Assembly (NCBI GenBank): GCA_028704515.1
Contig: JAQWFH010000002.1
Span: 28,891-92,890 of the forward strand
Length of the DNA: 64,000 bases
Reading direction: 5' to 3'
From: Eubacteriales bacterium
GTDB lineage: Bacteria > Bacillota > Clostridia > Peptostreptococcales > Anaerovoracaceae
This document shows positions 44,191-52,853 of the stretch, piece after piece. A program made the translations under genes and the position numbers. The notes under the pieces were generated by a model. The model was not told the origin of the DNA and ran no database searches. It saw only the letters and a program-made list of their open reading frames with translations. Position 1 is the first letter of the stretch. Each line of letters begins with the position of its first letter.

Positions 44191-44938
44191 TTTGCTCCTT
44201 TTCTCCCAGCTGTCCTGAAGGTATAATCACATCTCCAAGTTTTTTTATATCCTTCATATATTTGCTGTCCTTGAATTGCAGTATAGTCTTGTATTCCCTC
44301 TCGGCTTTTCTTCCTAATTCCGATAAATTTAGAGTTATTAAGGTCTTTATGTCTGAGCTTAAACGCTTGCTTATATAGTTTGCTGAGTAAGGATCACGGT
44401 CACAGTATTTATTAATGATGAGCTTGTCAAATTTAATCTTCATGTTGTTATATATACCTCTGTTGCTTTCAAAACGCCTAAGCACAGCTTCATTTTGAGA
44501 AAGGACAAAATATTTCTTTGAGGCACATGCAAGTCCACCCACAGCAAGCCCGTTATCCGCTCGACTCCCGGTGTCAACAATGATTAATGAGAATTGCGCG
44601 GTTAAATCCTTTATGAGTGACTCTGCCGTCTTGGGGGTATAATATCTCTCGTTCAATTCACTGATAATGCCACTGATTATATATAAATTTTTAAAAGCTT
44701 TGCTCTTCCCTACGTCCGCCTTTTTTATAGGTAGCCCGCTGTCGAGCCTATTCTTAAATTTTTCAATTCCAATGGTTTTTTCCCCTATGAATTCAGTGTT
44801 TTGCTTGCCCGACAGAACTAAGAACAAAATGTCTAGATCTTCCCTTTGAGAGGCTATATATTGAGATACGGATAGGGCTGTCATTGTAACGCCAACCTTG
44901 TTATCTGCCCCGTGAAAAGCATAAATGTTATTCACCAT
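44147..44938 (-). CDS. CpaE/TadZ-like MinD-family protein with degenerate Walker A
   Basis: A 263-residue P-loop-fold protein: NIYAFHGADNKVGVTMTALS (about 4-23) stands where MinD/ParA carry KGGVGKTT, keeping the first Lys but losing the second; SLIIVDTGSRAD gives a Walker B-like DTG. TadZ/CpaE proteins localise Tad machines at the pole. The loss suggests weak or no ATP hydrolysis. GGAGG is close to the ATG (3 bases), so the GTG next to it (44935) may be the true start. Overlaps the CpaB-like gene by 11 bp. Confidence 0.72.
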   Translation of the reverse strand: MVNNIYAFHGADNKVGVTMTALSVSQYIASQREDLDILFLVLSGKQNTEFIGEKTIGIEKFKNRLDSGLPIKKADVGKSKAFKNLYIISGIISELNERYYTPKTAESLIKDLTAQFSLIIVDTGSRADNGLAVGGLACASKKYFVLSQNEAVLRRFESNRGIYNNMKIKFDKLIINKYCDRDPYSANYISKRLSSDIKTLITLNLSELGRKAEREYKTILQFKDSKYMKDIKKLGDVIIPSGQLGEKEQSGKILFGRLFKSNT

Positions 44939-45584
44939 CTGCCTCCATCCCTTGCATGATGAGAAGATCTCCTCCGCTCAGTGCAAAATTTCTTATCTGC
45001 TCGTATTGCGGTAGCTCGGCCCATATTTCTATGTGGCTTATGCGATTTGTACTGTTCCTGCGATTGAGAAGCTCTGTTTCAATTTCTCCGTTTTCACCGT
45101 CTGTGACTTCCGCTTCCTTTTCATCTTTTACAAAGGCTGTTTTGAAGCTGCCAAATTTAAGCTCTCCGTCTCCGCTATATATGGAAATATTATCTCCACC
45201 GCGCAAGGTGCTGCTCCTCGAGCCAATCCACGAACTGTCAATTTGAAAAAGAGTTTTTCCTTTTTCAATACTTTCCTTAGCCGTTTCAAAAAAAACTGCG
45301 GACAGTTGTGCATTTTCGGGAATAAATTGCTTCGCGCGACCGACTTCAAGGAGATTGTGCGATATTGATGTTATCGCCCGGCTGACTAACTCCTCTTTCG
45401 GAACCGTAATCGTCTTTATCATATTTTTTGTAATACGAACACCGGGATTAATGTCAACTGCCGCGGCACTAACCTCAATCATTGTCCATTTGATTCTCCC
45501 CGTGGTTTCCCAGTAAAAAAGCCCTCCTAGTGAAGCAATTATCAAGATAACTCCTAAAATTGATTTTGCTGCATTAAACTTCAT
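44928..45584 (-). CDS. CpaB/RcpC-like SAF-domain protein
   Basis: A 218-residue protein with one N-terminal helix (about 6-25) and a SAF-type domain: AAAVDINPGVRITKNMIKTI then FIPENAQLSAVFF, the CpaB/RcpC layout. RcpC/CpaB acts in the envelope during Tad pilus assembly. Two ATGs occur (45590 and 45584); the second is chosen because GAGAGGA lies 6 bases before it and only 1-2 from the first. First gene of the cluster, about 45 bases after the promoter. Confidence 0.78.
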   Translation of the reverse strand: MKFNAAKSILGVILIIASLGGLFYWETTGRIKWTMIEVSAAAVDINPGVRITKNMIKTITVPKEELVSRAITSISHNLLEVGRAKQFIPENAQLSAVFFETAKESIEKGKTLFQIDSSWIGSRSSTLRGGDNISIYSGDGELKFGSFKTAFVKDEKEAEVTDGENGEIETELLNRRNSTNRISHIEIWAELPQYEQIRNFALSGGDLLIMQGMEADGE

Positions 45585-45626
45585 TCCCATTCCTCTCTTT
45601 ATTGATTTACATTTATTTACATTTCT

Positions 45627-45655
45627 AATATATCAAATACGTTTCCCTTTGTCAA
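45627..45655 (-). promoter_or_regulatory. Promoter of the Tad-like cluster
   Basis: Minus-strand TTGACA (45650-45655), 17-base spacer, TATATT (45627-45632). It is the only strong promoter seen for the ten genes down to 39230. The rest of the 45591-45867 gap holds a GGTCC/GGACC hairpin (about 45750-45770) and no gene. Confidence 0.78.
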
Positions 45656-45802
45656 CCATTTTTTACATTTTATTCCATAAACTACTTTAATAAACACCTG
45701 CGATAAAAAAGAAGTACAATTTAAAAAGAGGAACAACGTTCAAGCGCGCTTTAAAATAGGTCCCCTAATCAAGGACCGGAAATTTTCTTAGCCTAACCAA
45801 AA

Positions 45803-45830
45803 CAAATGACCCGCAAAGGCGGGCCATTTG
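45803..45830 (-). terminator. Terminator of the lipoprotein pair
   Basis: Arms CAAATGACCCGC and GCGGGCCATTTG (one mismatch/wobble) with a 4-base loop, followed on the minus strand by TTTTGGTT. It lies 38 bases past the stop at 45868. Confidence 0.75.
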
Positions 45831-45867
45831 GATTAATAAAATTAAATTGAGTGTCTAATATGTTTTT

Positions 45868-47571
45868 TTATCTAAATATAGTCATGGTTCGAGGGTCGAT
45901 GTGTGCATATGGCAAAATATCTACAGAATATATATACGATGTATTGTTCTCAGGAACTATTTCAACATCGTACACTTCTTTATATATATCTTCCGGGGTT
46001 TTGTCGAACAAAAGGATTATGGAATTGCTCTGAGGCGTAAATCCGTTTATTGCGTTATAAAGCCCATTGATATACTGTGCATCTTTTTCTTTGTTTTCCC
46101 CTTGACCGAACACATAGGTGCCCCCTGTCATATTGCTGTTGTCGGATTCATTCGACAGTGAGGCATTTATAGAATCTATCATTGCGCTTTTGATGAGAGC
46201 CTCTATATCCGCTCCGTCAACAAAGATATCTTGAAGCTCCATAGGTTTTAATTTTTCTGCTTTTAAGTCATATACCTCATACTTCATGCTTTGTTGCGAG
46301 TAAAAATCCTTGTAGCTACTACCATCACTGCCTCCCACATAATCATATCTATATATGCGTATGGTTGCGAAATCTCCGGAAACATCATAGGTTATCATAT
46401 GTCTGCTCTCTCCATAAGCATTTTCCTTGCCATACTGGGATAGAGCTTCTTGATAATATGGTCTTATCTCTTCAATTGCCTTAATTTCTTCACTGTCCCC
46501 CTCCTGATAAAGCTCATTTATTCTATTTTCCAGCGCCTCAGGGATTTCCGTGGAATATGTTGCGCTACGATGCATGCTTATTCCATCATAGTCTTCTGAC
46601 ACTTCAAGCTTTTCATCAATTTTAACACCTGGGTCCAATAAATTTTTCTCTGCCGGCCCTTTTGCGTTATATATACTGACCTCTTCATCAAAGAAGCTCT
46701 CAAGCAGCACCATTTGTTCGCTATAAGGGACAATCATTATTTCAGAATAAAATCCCGTATATACCGCAGGGGTTTCATAATCAAAAAACAGCTTAATTCC
46801 ATATCGTGTTATAGCGAATTTCTGATCGTCTTCAAACGTATCGAAACGACCAGCCAGCATGAGCTCCTCGCCCGTAAACCATTGTTGTTCTTCGCCGTAA
46901 TTTCCTGCCATGAATTCAGAAAAATAATTGTTTAAGTATTCAATTCCATCTATATTATCCTGAAAAAGCTGATTTATAGTGATATCTTCACCTGTGTTTA
47001 AGTCTATATTTAGCGGTACGGACCATGAAACATCGATATGTTCTTCTTTCGAATCGGGGGAAAATGTTATCATGCAGTTGAGCGTTATTGAAAGTATATT
47101 ATTGAAATTCCCTTCTGCATACATCATCATTGACGAATATGTATCCTGCCTTATCTGCGGATTCTCCCCAAGCTTTGCTTTCACTCCCCTGTATGGAGGA
47201 ATAAAATCAACATTGTCCAGATACAGCTGCTTTATTTTCTCATTTATCTTACTCTGAACCTTTTTATCCTTTAAGCCGTCAATTTCAATGTAATTGCCAG
47301 TGAATAATACATCTTTTTTCTGCCATTCTTTTTGATCTTCCGGACTCATTTGGTCGTATTCATAATAAGAAGGCACTTCCTCTTCCCTTGGCTCACCATT
47401 TCTGTAAACAGATATTTCCTCAATCGAGATTTGATTCAGGGTTATATGAGATGGTAAGGTCGAAGGTATGAATTCATCGGCGCATCCGGTCAATGCGCTT
47501 GCTGTGAATAAAATGACTATTATTACCGAAGAGAAAATTTTCAGCCTGCTATTTATCAAGCTTTGGCACAT
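45868..47571 (-). CDS. Lipoprotein with two RsiV/DUF3298-DUF4163-like modules
   Basis: A 567-residue lipoprotein: basic start, hydrophobic helix and lipobox LTGC (Cys30). Two similar halves follow. The first holds DLNTGEDITINQLFQD and GIKLFFDYETPAVYTGFYS, the second YRYDYVGGSDGSSYKDF and LKPMELQDIFVDG, both reminiscent of the DUF4163/DUF3298 fold found in PdaC and the anti-sigma factor RsiV. No enzyme motif is visible. AAAGGAGG fixes the start, which overlaps the PstS-like gene by 23 bp, so the two are coupled. Role unknown, perhaps ligand sensing at the cell surface. Confidence 0.7.
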   Translation of the reverse strand: MCQSLINSRLKIFSSVIIVILFTASALTGCADEFIPSTLPSHITLNQISIEEISVYRNGEPREEEVPSYYEYDQMSPEDQKEWQKKDVLFTGNYIEIDGLKDKKVQSKINEKIKQLYLDNVDFIPPYRGVKAKLGENPQIRQDTYSSMMMYAEGNFNNILSITLNCMITFSPDSKEEHIDVSWSVPLNIDLNTGEDITINQLFQDNIDGIEYLNNYFSEFMAGNYGEEQQWFTGEELMLAGRFDTFEDDQKFAITRYGIKLFFDYETPAVYTGFYSEIMIVPYSEQMVLLESFFDEEVSIYNAKGPAEKNLLDPGVKIDEKLEVSEDYDGISMHRSATYSTEIPEALENRINELYQEGDSEEIKAIEEIRPYYQEALSQYGKENAYGESRHMITYDVSGDFATIRIYRYDYVGGSDGSSYKDFYSQQSMKYEVYDLKAEKLKPMELQDIFVDGADIEALIKSAMIDSINASLSNESDNSNMTGGTYVFGQGENKEKDAQYINGLYNAINGFTPQSNSIILLFDKTPEDIYKEVYDVEIVPENNTSYIYSVDILPYAHIDPRTMTIFR

Positions 47572-48451
47572 ATCCGGCCTCCTTTGCTACAGCCTTGCCC
47601 TCCTCGCTCAGAATCCACTTTATGGTTTCTCTTAATATGCTATCCTTCGGTGTGTCTTTACTGATTATGACATAAGAGGGGTTCACAAGCGGATAAGTTC
47701 CGTTACCTATGGTTTCGTCGCTTGGCGCAATTCCTTCTATTGAAATCATTTTTATTTGATTTGTATAATGCATGCTCATCACGTAGTAATAATAGGAATA
47801 TCCTATCGCACCCTCTGCATTGTCATAAGAGGCGACTGCATCTATGATACCTCCCATGTCGGCAATCTTCTTCTCTGTGGGAGCTTCCATTATTTCATTC
47901 TCTGCTATTACATACTCGTACATACCCGTCTGGCTCCCTGAGTTATTCGGCCTCTGGTAGGGTATGATTTCCACATCATTTCCTCCAACCTGCTTCCAAT
48001 TTGTGATTTTGCCCGAATAAATATCGTGTAATTGCTCAACGCTCAGACTATCTACGGGGTTATCCTTGTTTACAAAAAATACAAAGCCTCCGTTTAGAAA
48101 CGGCGTCATTTCAAATTCAAACCCAGCCTCTTCTGCACTTGCCTTTTGCTCTCTAGACGGCATAGAGCAGAATATCATTTCTGCTTCACGAGAAATTAGT
48201 CTTTCGTAAGCTCCGTCGGTCTTGCTGCACATTACATATTGCCTTGCCTCTTCAATATCCATGTTCATTAGCTCCGCCGCCATGGCTTCATAAAAAGGCG
48301 CGAGCGCTGTCGCCCCGTCGATAGACGGGATGGTATCCGGCGTCAGCGTGAGCGCCGGGCCCTCGGGCTGCTCCTCCTCCGCACATCCGACAATCAGCCC
48401 GAGCGACAGCACCATCACAAGAGCAAAAACCACATAAATAAACCTTTTCAT
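47549..48451 (-). CDS. PstS-like substrate-binding lipoprotein
   Basis: A 300-residue lipoprotein: signal helix and lipobox IVGC (Cys23), then a periplasmic-binding-protein fold of the PstS type (DGATALAPFYEAMAAEL, FVFFVNKDNPVDSLSVEQL, YSGKITNWKQVGGND, RPNNSGSQTG). The last motif supplies the phosphate-binding Ser/Thr loop of PstS. No pstC, pstA or pstB lies near, so it may be an orphan binder or sensor. The region coding residues about 11-52 is conspicuously GC-rich compared with the rest. Coupled to the following lipoprotein gene. Confidence 0.82.
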   Translation of the reverse strand: MKRFIYVVFALVMVLSLGLIVGCAEEEQPEGPALTLTPDTIPSIDGATALAPFYEAMAAELMNMDIEEARQYVMCSKTDGAYERLISREAEMIFCSMPSREQKASAEEAGFEFEMTPFLNGGFVFFVNKDNPVDSLSVEQLHDIYSGKITNWKQVGGNDVEIIPYQRPNNSGSQTGMYEYVIAENEIMEAPTEKKIADMGGIIDAVASYDNAEGAIGYSYYYYVMSMHYTNQIKMISIEGIAPSDETIGNGTYPLVNPSYVIISKDTPKDSILRETIKWILSEEGKAVAKEAGYVPKLDK

Positions 48452-48594
48452 TCATAACCTCCCTTTCCCCAACAACTGATATATAACATGTTAATGATCT
48501 TAAATTCTTAAACAGCCCTATATATATGACTTCCTTTACTTGGTAAAAGCCCCCACCTTAGAAGAATCAGCTTCGCTACCATTGTAATAAAAAA

Positions 48595-48623
48595 CAGCAA
48601 TAAATTATCAAAATCTATTGCTG
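48595..48623 (-). terminator. Terminator of the queH-to-rpe operon
   Basis: Arms CAGCAATA and TATTGCTG with a loop of 13 bases, followed on the minus strand by TTTTTTATT. It begins 11 bases after the rpe stop codon. The remaining sequence up to the PstS-like start (48624-48633 aside, 48452-48594) holds no gene. Confidence 0.78.
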
Positions 48624-48633
48624 CGTTGAATTC

Positions 48634-49287
48634 CTATTTAATAATATTCATAAATTTGCGTGTTTCCGCCTCTATATCACTCTTTCCGAATACGGCAGAG
48701 CCCGCAACGGCAATGTCGACTCCTGCATTTAGAAGCTTTTCTATATTATCGAGAGTTGCGCCCCCGTCGATTTCAATCTCAAACGAAAGCCCTCTTTCCT
48801 GTCTCAGCCTCACCAATTCCTCGACCTTTCTTAATGTGGCCGGTATGAATGCTTGACCGCCGAAGCCCGGATTTACGCTCATAATAAGAATGAGATCCAA
48901 ATCCTCAAGAATATATTCCAGAGTGTCTACCGGCGTGGCAGGATTAAGCGAAACCCCTGCTTTTACACCCAGCGATTTTATATGCTGTATGCTCCTGTGA
49001 AGATGTGTACATGCTTCTTGATGCACGGTGATATATTGCGTATTTGGAGTAATAAAATCCGCCGCGTATTTATCCGGATTTTCAATCATCAGATGAACAT
49101 CAAAGGGTAAAGCTGTTTTACCTACAAGAGATTTCATAACAGTCGCACCGAAACTTATATTCGGAACAAAGTGACCGTCCATGACATCGACGTGAATCAA
49201 ATCGGCGCCGCCTCTTTCGATCCAAGCGACCTGTTCTCCCAGACATGAAAAATCGGCAGACAATATGGATGGCGCAAGTTTTTTCAT
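48634..49287 (-). CDS. rpe: Ribulose-phosphate 3-epimerase
   Basis: A 217-residue TIM-barrel enzyme of the pentose phosphate pathway interconverting ribulose-5-P and xylulose-5-P. Motifs: APSILSADFSCLG, HVDVMDGHFVPNISFG (metal-binding His and catalytic Asp), MSVNPGFGGQAF and EIDGGATLDNI. Overlaps rsgA by 4 bp; rsgA-rpe order is usual in Bacillota. It is the last gene of the operon. Confidence 0.96.
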   Translation of the reverse strand: MKKLAPSILSADFSCLGEQVAWIERGGADLIHVDVMDGHFVPNISFGATVMKSLVGKTALPFDVHLMIENPDKYAADFITPNTQYITVHQEACTHLHRSIQHIKSLGVKAGVSLNPATPVDTLEYILEDLDLILIMSVNPGFGGQAFIPATLRKVEELVRLRQERGLSFEIEIDGGATLDNIEKLLNAGVDIAVAGSAVFGKSDIEAETRKFMNIIK

Positions 49288-50174
49288 AGGTATTTAATCC
49301 TCTCATTTTCTCTTATTTCAAGTAATTGTCCGGCATAGGACGTATATCGTTCCTTTTGAACGATTCCTCTCACAACCGCATCCCTTACAGCACATTCCGG
49401 CTCCCTGAGATGCTTGCAGTTGTCATATCTACATTTGCCCAGGAACGGTTCAAATTCCGGATATAAATGCTGAAGCTCCTCCTCAGTCGATTCTAATATG
49501 TCAAATGATGTAAAACCTGGTGTGTCGAACACTTCTCCACCATATTGCATATCGAAAATCTCCGTATGCCTTGTGGTATGCTTTCCGCGACCTGTCTTTT
49601 GCGAAACCTCCCCCGTCTCGGCTAACGCCAAGGGGTTGAGGAAATTTAGCAATGTCGATTTGCCCGCCCCCGACGGACCTGCAAATGCGCACGCCTTATC
49701 TTTCATTAAGTTCCTAAGGCGGTCTATGCCCTCGCCTGTTACAGCGCTTACACAGCACACTGGGTATATTTCCTTGTATATATTTTCTATTTTTTCTATA
49801 TCTTCCCTTGATCCTATGTCAGTTTTATTGATACAAAGGATAATGCCCGCATGATTCTTTTCCGCCATCACGAGAAACCTATCAATAATGCGAAGATTGG
49901 GTACCGGGTCTGCCGCCGCAAAGATTACGACAAAGCAATCAACATTGGAAATCGCCGGTCTTACAAAAATATTCTTTCTGGGCAATTCAATTTCAAATAC
50001 CAAGGCATCTCCGTCCGGCGGAACTTCGATTTGTGCGATATCTCCTACAGTCGGAACTATTCGGAGCTTTTTGAATATGCCTCTTGCCTTACATTGATAT
50101 ACGGTATTGCCGGCTTTTACATAATAAAAACCGGCAATTCCTTTAACTATCTTACCTTTGATTATCTCACCCAT
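49284..50174 (-). CDS. rsgA: Ribosome small-subunit GTPase RsgA
   Basis: A 296-residue circularly permuted GTPase that checks late 30S maturation. OB-fold N-domain (1-70), G4 motif CINKTDIG, P-loop AGPSGAGKSTLLN (about 169-181), switch region with DTPGF, and a C-terminal zinc site CRYDNCKHLREPEC. Its stop overlaps the rpe start by 4 bp and its ATG overlaps the prkC stop. Confidence 0.96.
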   Translation of the reverse strand: MGEIIKGKIVKGIAGFYYVKAGNTVYQCKARGIFKKLRIVPTVGDIAQIEVPPDGDALVFEIELPRKNIFVRPAISNVDCFVVIFAAADPVPNLRIIDRFLVMAEKNHAGIILCINKTDIGSREDIEKIENIYKEIYPVCCVSAVTGEGIDRLRNLMKDKACAFAGPSGAGKSTLLNFLNPLALAETGEVSQKTGRGKHTTRHTEIFDMQYGGEVFDTPGFTSFDILESTEEELQHLYPEFEPFLGKCRYDNCKHLREPECAVRDAVVRGIVQKERYTSYAGQLLEIRENERIKYL

Positions 50175-52114
50175 CAGCTAAGCTCTCCGGTATCAAAGTT
50201 TACATCCTTCTTCATAACAATTTGATCGTCAAATATGACGGTAACAGTCCCTGAGCCCACTCCATTCAGCATAATTGTCTCCGTAGCGTCACTTCTAAGG
50301 CGTTGAACTCTGGTAATCGCATTATGCGTTCCCGAATCATCTGAAATTGTAACGGTTACCCAGACGACGTTATTCGCCGCTCCGCTGTAATCCAATACAA
50401 GAGGAACCTGTCCCGATGAAGATTCATTGCCCCTGCTGACCTTATAATCTACAGTTTCACCTTCTTTGAGCTCCGTCCCGGCAGCATGCTGCTGCCACAT
50501 AACTTTATTCTTGTCGTAGGTATCACTTTTTGCATATGTCTGAACTCCTGGCTTAAGCCCTGCTTTTTCGAGAGCTTCCTTTGCTTCGTCAACAGTCATT
50601 CCGACGATTTTCGGCACGATGCCCTCATTGACATCAGTTCCGGAGCTTACAATAATCATAACTTCAGATCCCGGGGTCGCCTCTTCTCCGCCCTTAGGGT
50701 TTTGACTTATTACTATATCCTTCGGCAATGAGCTAGGTTCACTTCTCATCTCACCCTGCCTGAATCCGTATTTTTCCAATATTTTTATGGCATTTTCGAA
50801 ATCTCTTCCTTCTATATTAGGAACAGTGCCTTCCTTCATGCCTTTGCTTATGCTCACTCTTATAGTTGAGTCCTTTTTGATGGTGTTTCCCGCTCTCGGC
50901 GTCTGCGAAGAAATTTCTCCCTCGTCATACTCGTAGCTGAAAACCTCATCCTCTTTCTCTACCAATAAGTCATACTTCTCAGCTTCTTCCTCGGCCTCTT
51001 CCAGTGTCATTCCCTGCAGATCCGGGACTTCAATGCTCTTACCACCAAGGTTTATTCCGAGCAACTGCCCACCTATTATATAGCTCAGGGGCAGTGCCAA
51101 AAGCAATGCTACGATGATGGCTGCTATTTTAATCTTGTTGATCGGTTTTTTCTTCTTGCCATTCTTCATTTTGCCTTCCTCCGCTGCCTGCTCCTTATCC
51201 TCATAATGAAGCACAACTGCGTGCTCAAGCGAGTTATCATTCTCTTCGTGGCCTTGCGAAGCGGCTAAAGCACTTCCTCCGTTCATATTCACAGCAAATT
51301 CAGCATCTTCAAGAGCTCTGAGCATGTCCTCTGCTGATGAATATCTTCCGACCTGTATCTTATCGGTTGCCTTTAGCACAACCGCCTCGATTTCAGGCGG
51401 TACTCCCTTCACAATTTTTGAAGGTGGAATCATTGTTTCATTTATATGCTTAAGTGCGACTGCAACCGGATTTTCGGCATCGAACGGTACTCTTCCCGTA
51501 AGCATTTCATACAGAACTATGCCCAGGGAATAGATGTCCGATTTTTCGTCAACATAAGTTCCTCTCGCTTGCTCCGGTGAAAAGTAATGAACCGACCCCA
51601 TCACCGTTCCTGTATTTTCTACAATTGTTGAAGAGTTCAATGCACGTGCTATGCCGAAGTCCGTAATCTTTGCCGTGCCATCTTGTGTAATTAGTATATT
51701 ATGAGGCTTTACGTCTCTGTGTATTATATGATTTTTATGAGCAAATGAGAGAGCGGAGGCTATGCGCTTAGTAATCTCGACAGCCTTTCTCCATTCCAGA
51801 TGCCCGTTTTCCTTAATCATGTCGCTCAGTATATTACCTTCTATAAGCTCCATAACTATGTAATGGATATTGCCTTCACGGCCAACATCGTATACGTTTA
51901 CAATATTGGGATGAGAGAGACTCGCGGCTGCCTGCGATTCTCTTCTAAAATTCTCTATAAACTTAACATCCTTTGCAAACTGAGGTTTTAAAATTTTTAT
52001 TGCAACGTAACGGTTGAGCAATCTACATCTGGCTTTGTACACCACTGCCATGCCGCCGTCACCAATTTTCTCAAGCAATTCATATCGCCCTGCGAGTATT
52101 CTGCTGCTCATCAA
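50174..52114 (-). CDS. prkC: PASTA-domain Ser/Thr protein kinase PrkC (Stk1)
   Basis: A 646-residue Hanks-type kinase: VAIK Lys40, HRDVKPHN (Asp134), TDFGIA, then a juxtamembrane linker and one transmembrane helix (about 328-350). Outside are three PASTA domains (about 360-425, 428-492, 498-562), which bind muropeptides or lipid II. A further non-PASTA beta domain (about 566-646) ends the protein. It controls cell-wall growth and, in spore formers, germination. Paired with the phosphatase gene 10 bp upstream. Start MMSS may be one residue shorter. Confidence 0.95.
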   Translation of the reverse strand: MMSSRILAGRYELLEKIGDGGMAVVYKARCRLLNRYVAIKILKPQFAKDVKFIENFRRESQAAASLSHPNIVNVYDVGREGNIHYIVMELIEGNILSDMIKENGHLEWRKAVEITKRIASALSFAHKNHIIHRDVKPHNILITQDGTAKITDFGIARALNSSTIVENTGTVMGSVHYFSPEQARGTYVDEKSDIYSLGIVLYEMLTGRVPFDAENPVAVALKHINETMIPPSKIVKGVPPEIEAVVLKATDKIQVGRYSSAEDMLRALEDAEFAVNMNGGSALAASQGHEENDNSLEHAVVLHYEDKEQAAEEGKMKNGKKKKPINKIKIAAIIVALLLALPLSYIIGGQLLGINLGGKSIEVPDLQGMTLEEAEEEAEKYDLLVEKEDEVFSYEYDEGEISSQTPRAGNTIKKDSTIRVSISKGMKEGTVPNIEGRDFENAIKILEKYGFRQGEMRSEPSSLPKDIVISQNPKGGEEATPGSEVMIIVSSGTDVNEGIVPKIVGMTVDEAKEALEKAGLKPGVQTYAKSDTYDKNKVMWQQHAAGTELKEGETVDYKVSRGNESSSGQVPLVLDYSGAANNVVWVTVTISDDSGTHNAITRVQRLRSDATETIMLNGVGSGTVTVIFDDQIVMKKDVNFDTGELS

Positions 52115-52124
52115 TACCGGCCCC

Positions 52125-52853
52125 CTAAATCTTCAAACAAACTAAAGTAATATTGTCACGCCCACCGCACCTGTTTGCTTTGTCAACAAGTGCACTTGCT
52201 ATTTCATGCATCGTACCAGGCCCGGACAATGTTTTCGCGATAATATCTTCGCGAACCTCATTATAAAGTCCATCTGTACAAAGGAGGAGAATATCGTCGC
52301 TCTGAATATCTATACGAAAGAAATCCGGCTCAATCACCGCATCTCCGCCGACAGCTCTGGTTATCATGTGCTTGCCGTCGTGAGTTTCCGCCTCTTCCTG
52401 TGTTATAATATTCTGTTGCAAAAGAGTGTTTACATAGGTGTGGTCCACTGTTATACAACTTAGCTTTCGGTCTCTGCATATGTAGGCACGACTATCTCCG
52501 ACATTGACGATATAGGCGGATTCCCCTGCAACATAAGCAATCAAAGCTGTCGTAGCCATGCCTTGGTTTTCTGGGTGCTTATATGCAAGGCTATAAATCT
52601 TTTTATTCGCCATGTCCATGCAATCCATTAAATATTTCTTTAATTCGGTTTCTTTTTTTATTTCTCTTATCGGGTTTTCTCTGATGTATTCTGCAATACA
52701 CGAAACAGCAGTTCTTGAGGCTATTTCCCCGCTCTTATTGCCGCCAACCCCGTCGGCGACAATATAAACATTTTCAGAGGGAACAACAAAGTAAGCGTCT
52801 TCATTATTTGCACGCCTTACACCTTTATTGCTTTTGAATCCTACTTGAATCAT
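52125..52853 (-). CDS. stp: PP2C-type Ser/Thr phosphatase Stp (PrpC)
   Basis: A 242-residue PP2C phosphatase opposing PrkC. Metal-binding motifs: NEDAYFV, VADGVGGNKSGEIAS (about 33-47), VGDSRAY and RDNITLVCL at the end. Its final residue overlaps the rsmB stop by one base with the neighbouring gene; the rsmB-stp-prkC-rsgA-rpe order is standard in Bacillota, though rlmN, usually between rsmB and stp, is missing. Confidence 0.95.
   Translation of the reverse strand: MIQVGFKSNKGVRRANNEDAYFVVPSENVYIVADGVGGNKSGEIASRTAVSCIAEYIRENPIREIKKETELKKYLMDCMDMANKKIYSLAYKHPENQGMATTALIAYVAGESAYIVNVGDSRAYICRDRKLSCITVDHTYVNTLLQQNIITQEEAETHDGKHMITRAVGGDAVIEPDFFRIDIQSDDILLLCTDGLYNEVREDIIAKTLSGPGTMHEIASALVDKANRCGGRDNITLVCLKI

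Noticed and set aside
42817..44938. Pseudogenes because of the altered P-loops
   Set aside because: Both frames are full length, overlap neighbours neatly and keep the rest of their domains; a changed motif is not decay.
45656..45802. Possible small gene upstream of the Tad-like promoter
   Set aside because: No frame with a start and ribosome site; only short hairpins and AT-rich sequence are present.
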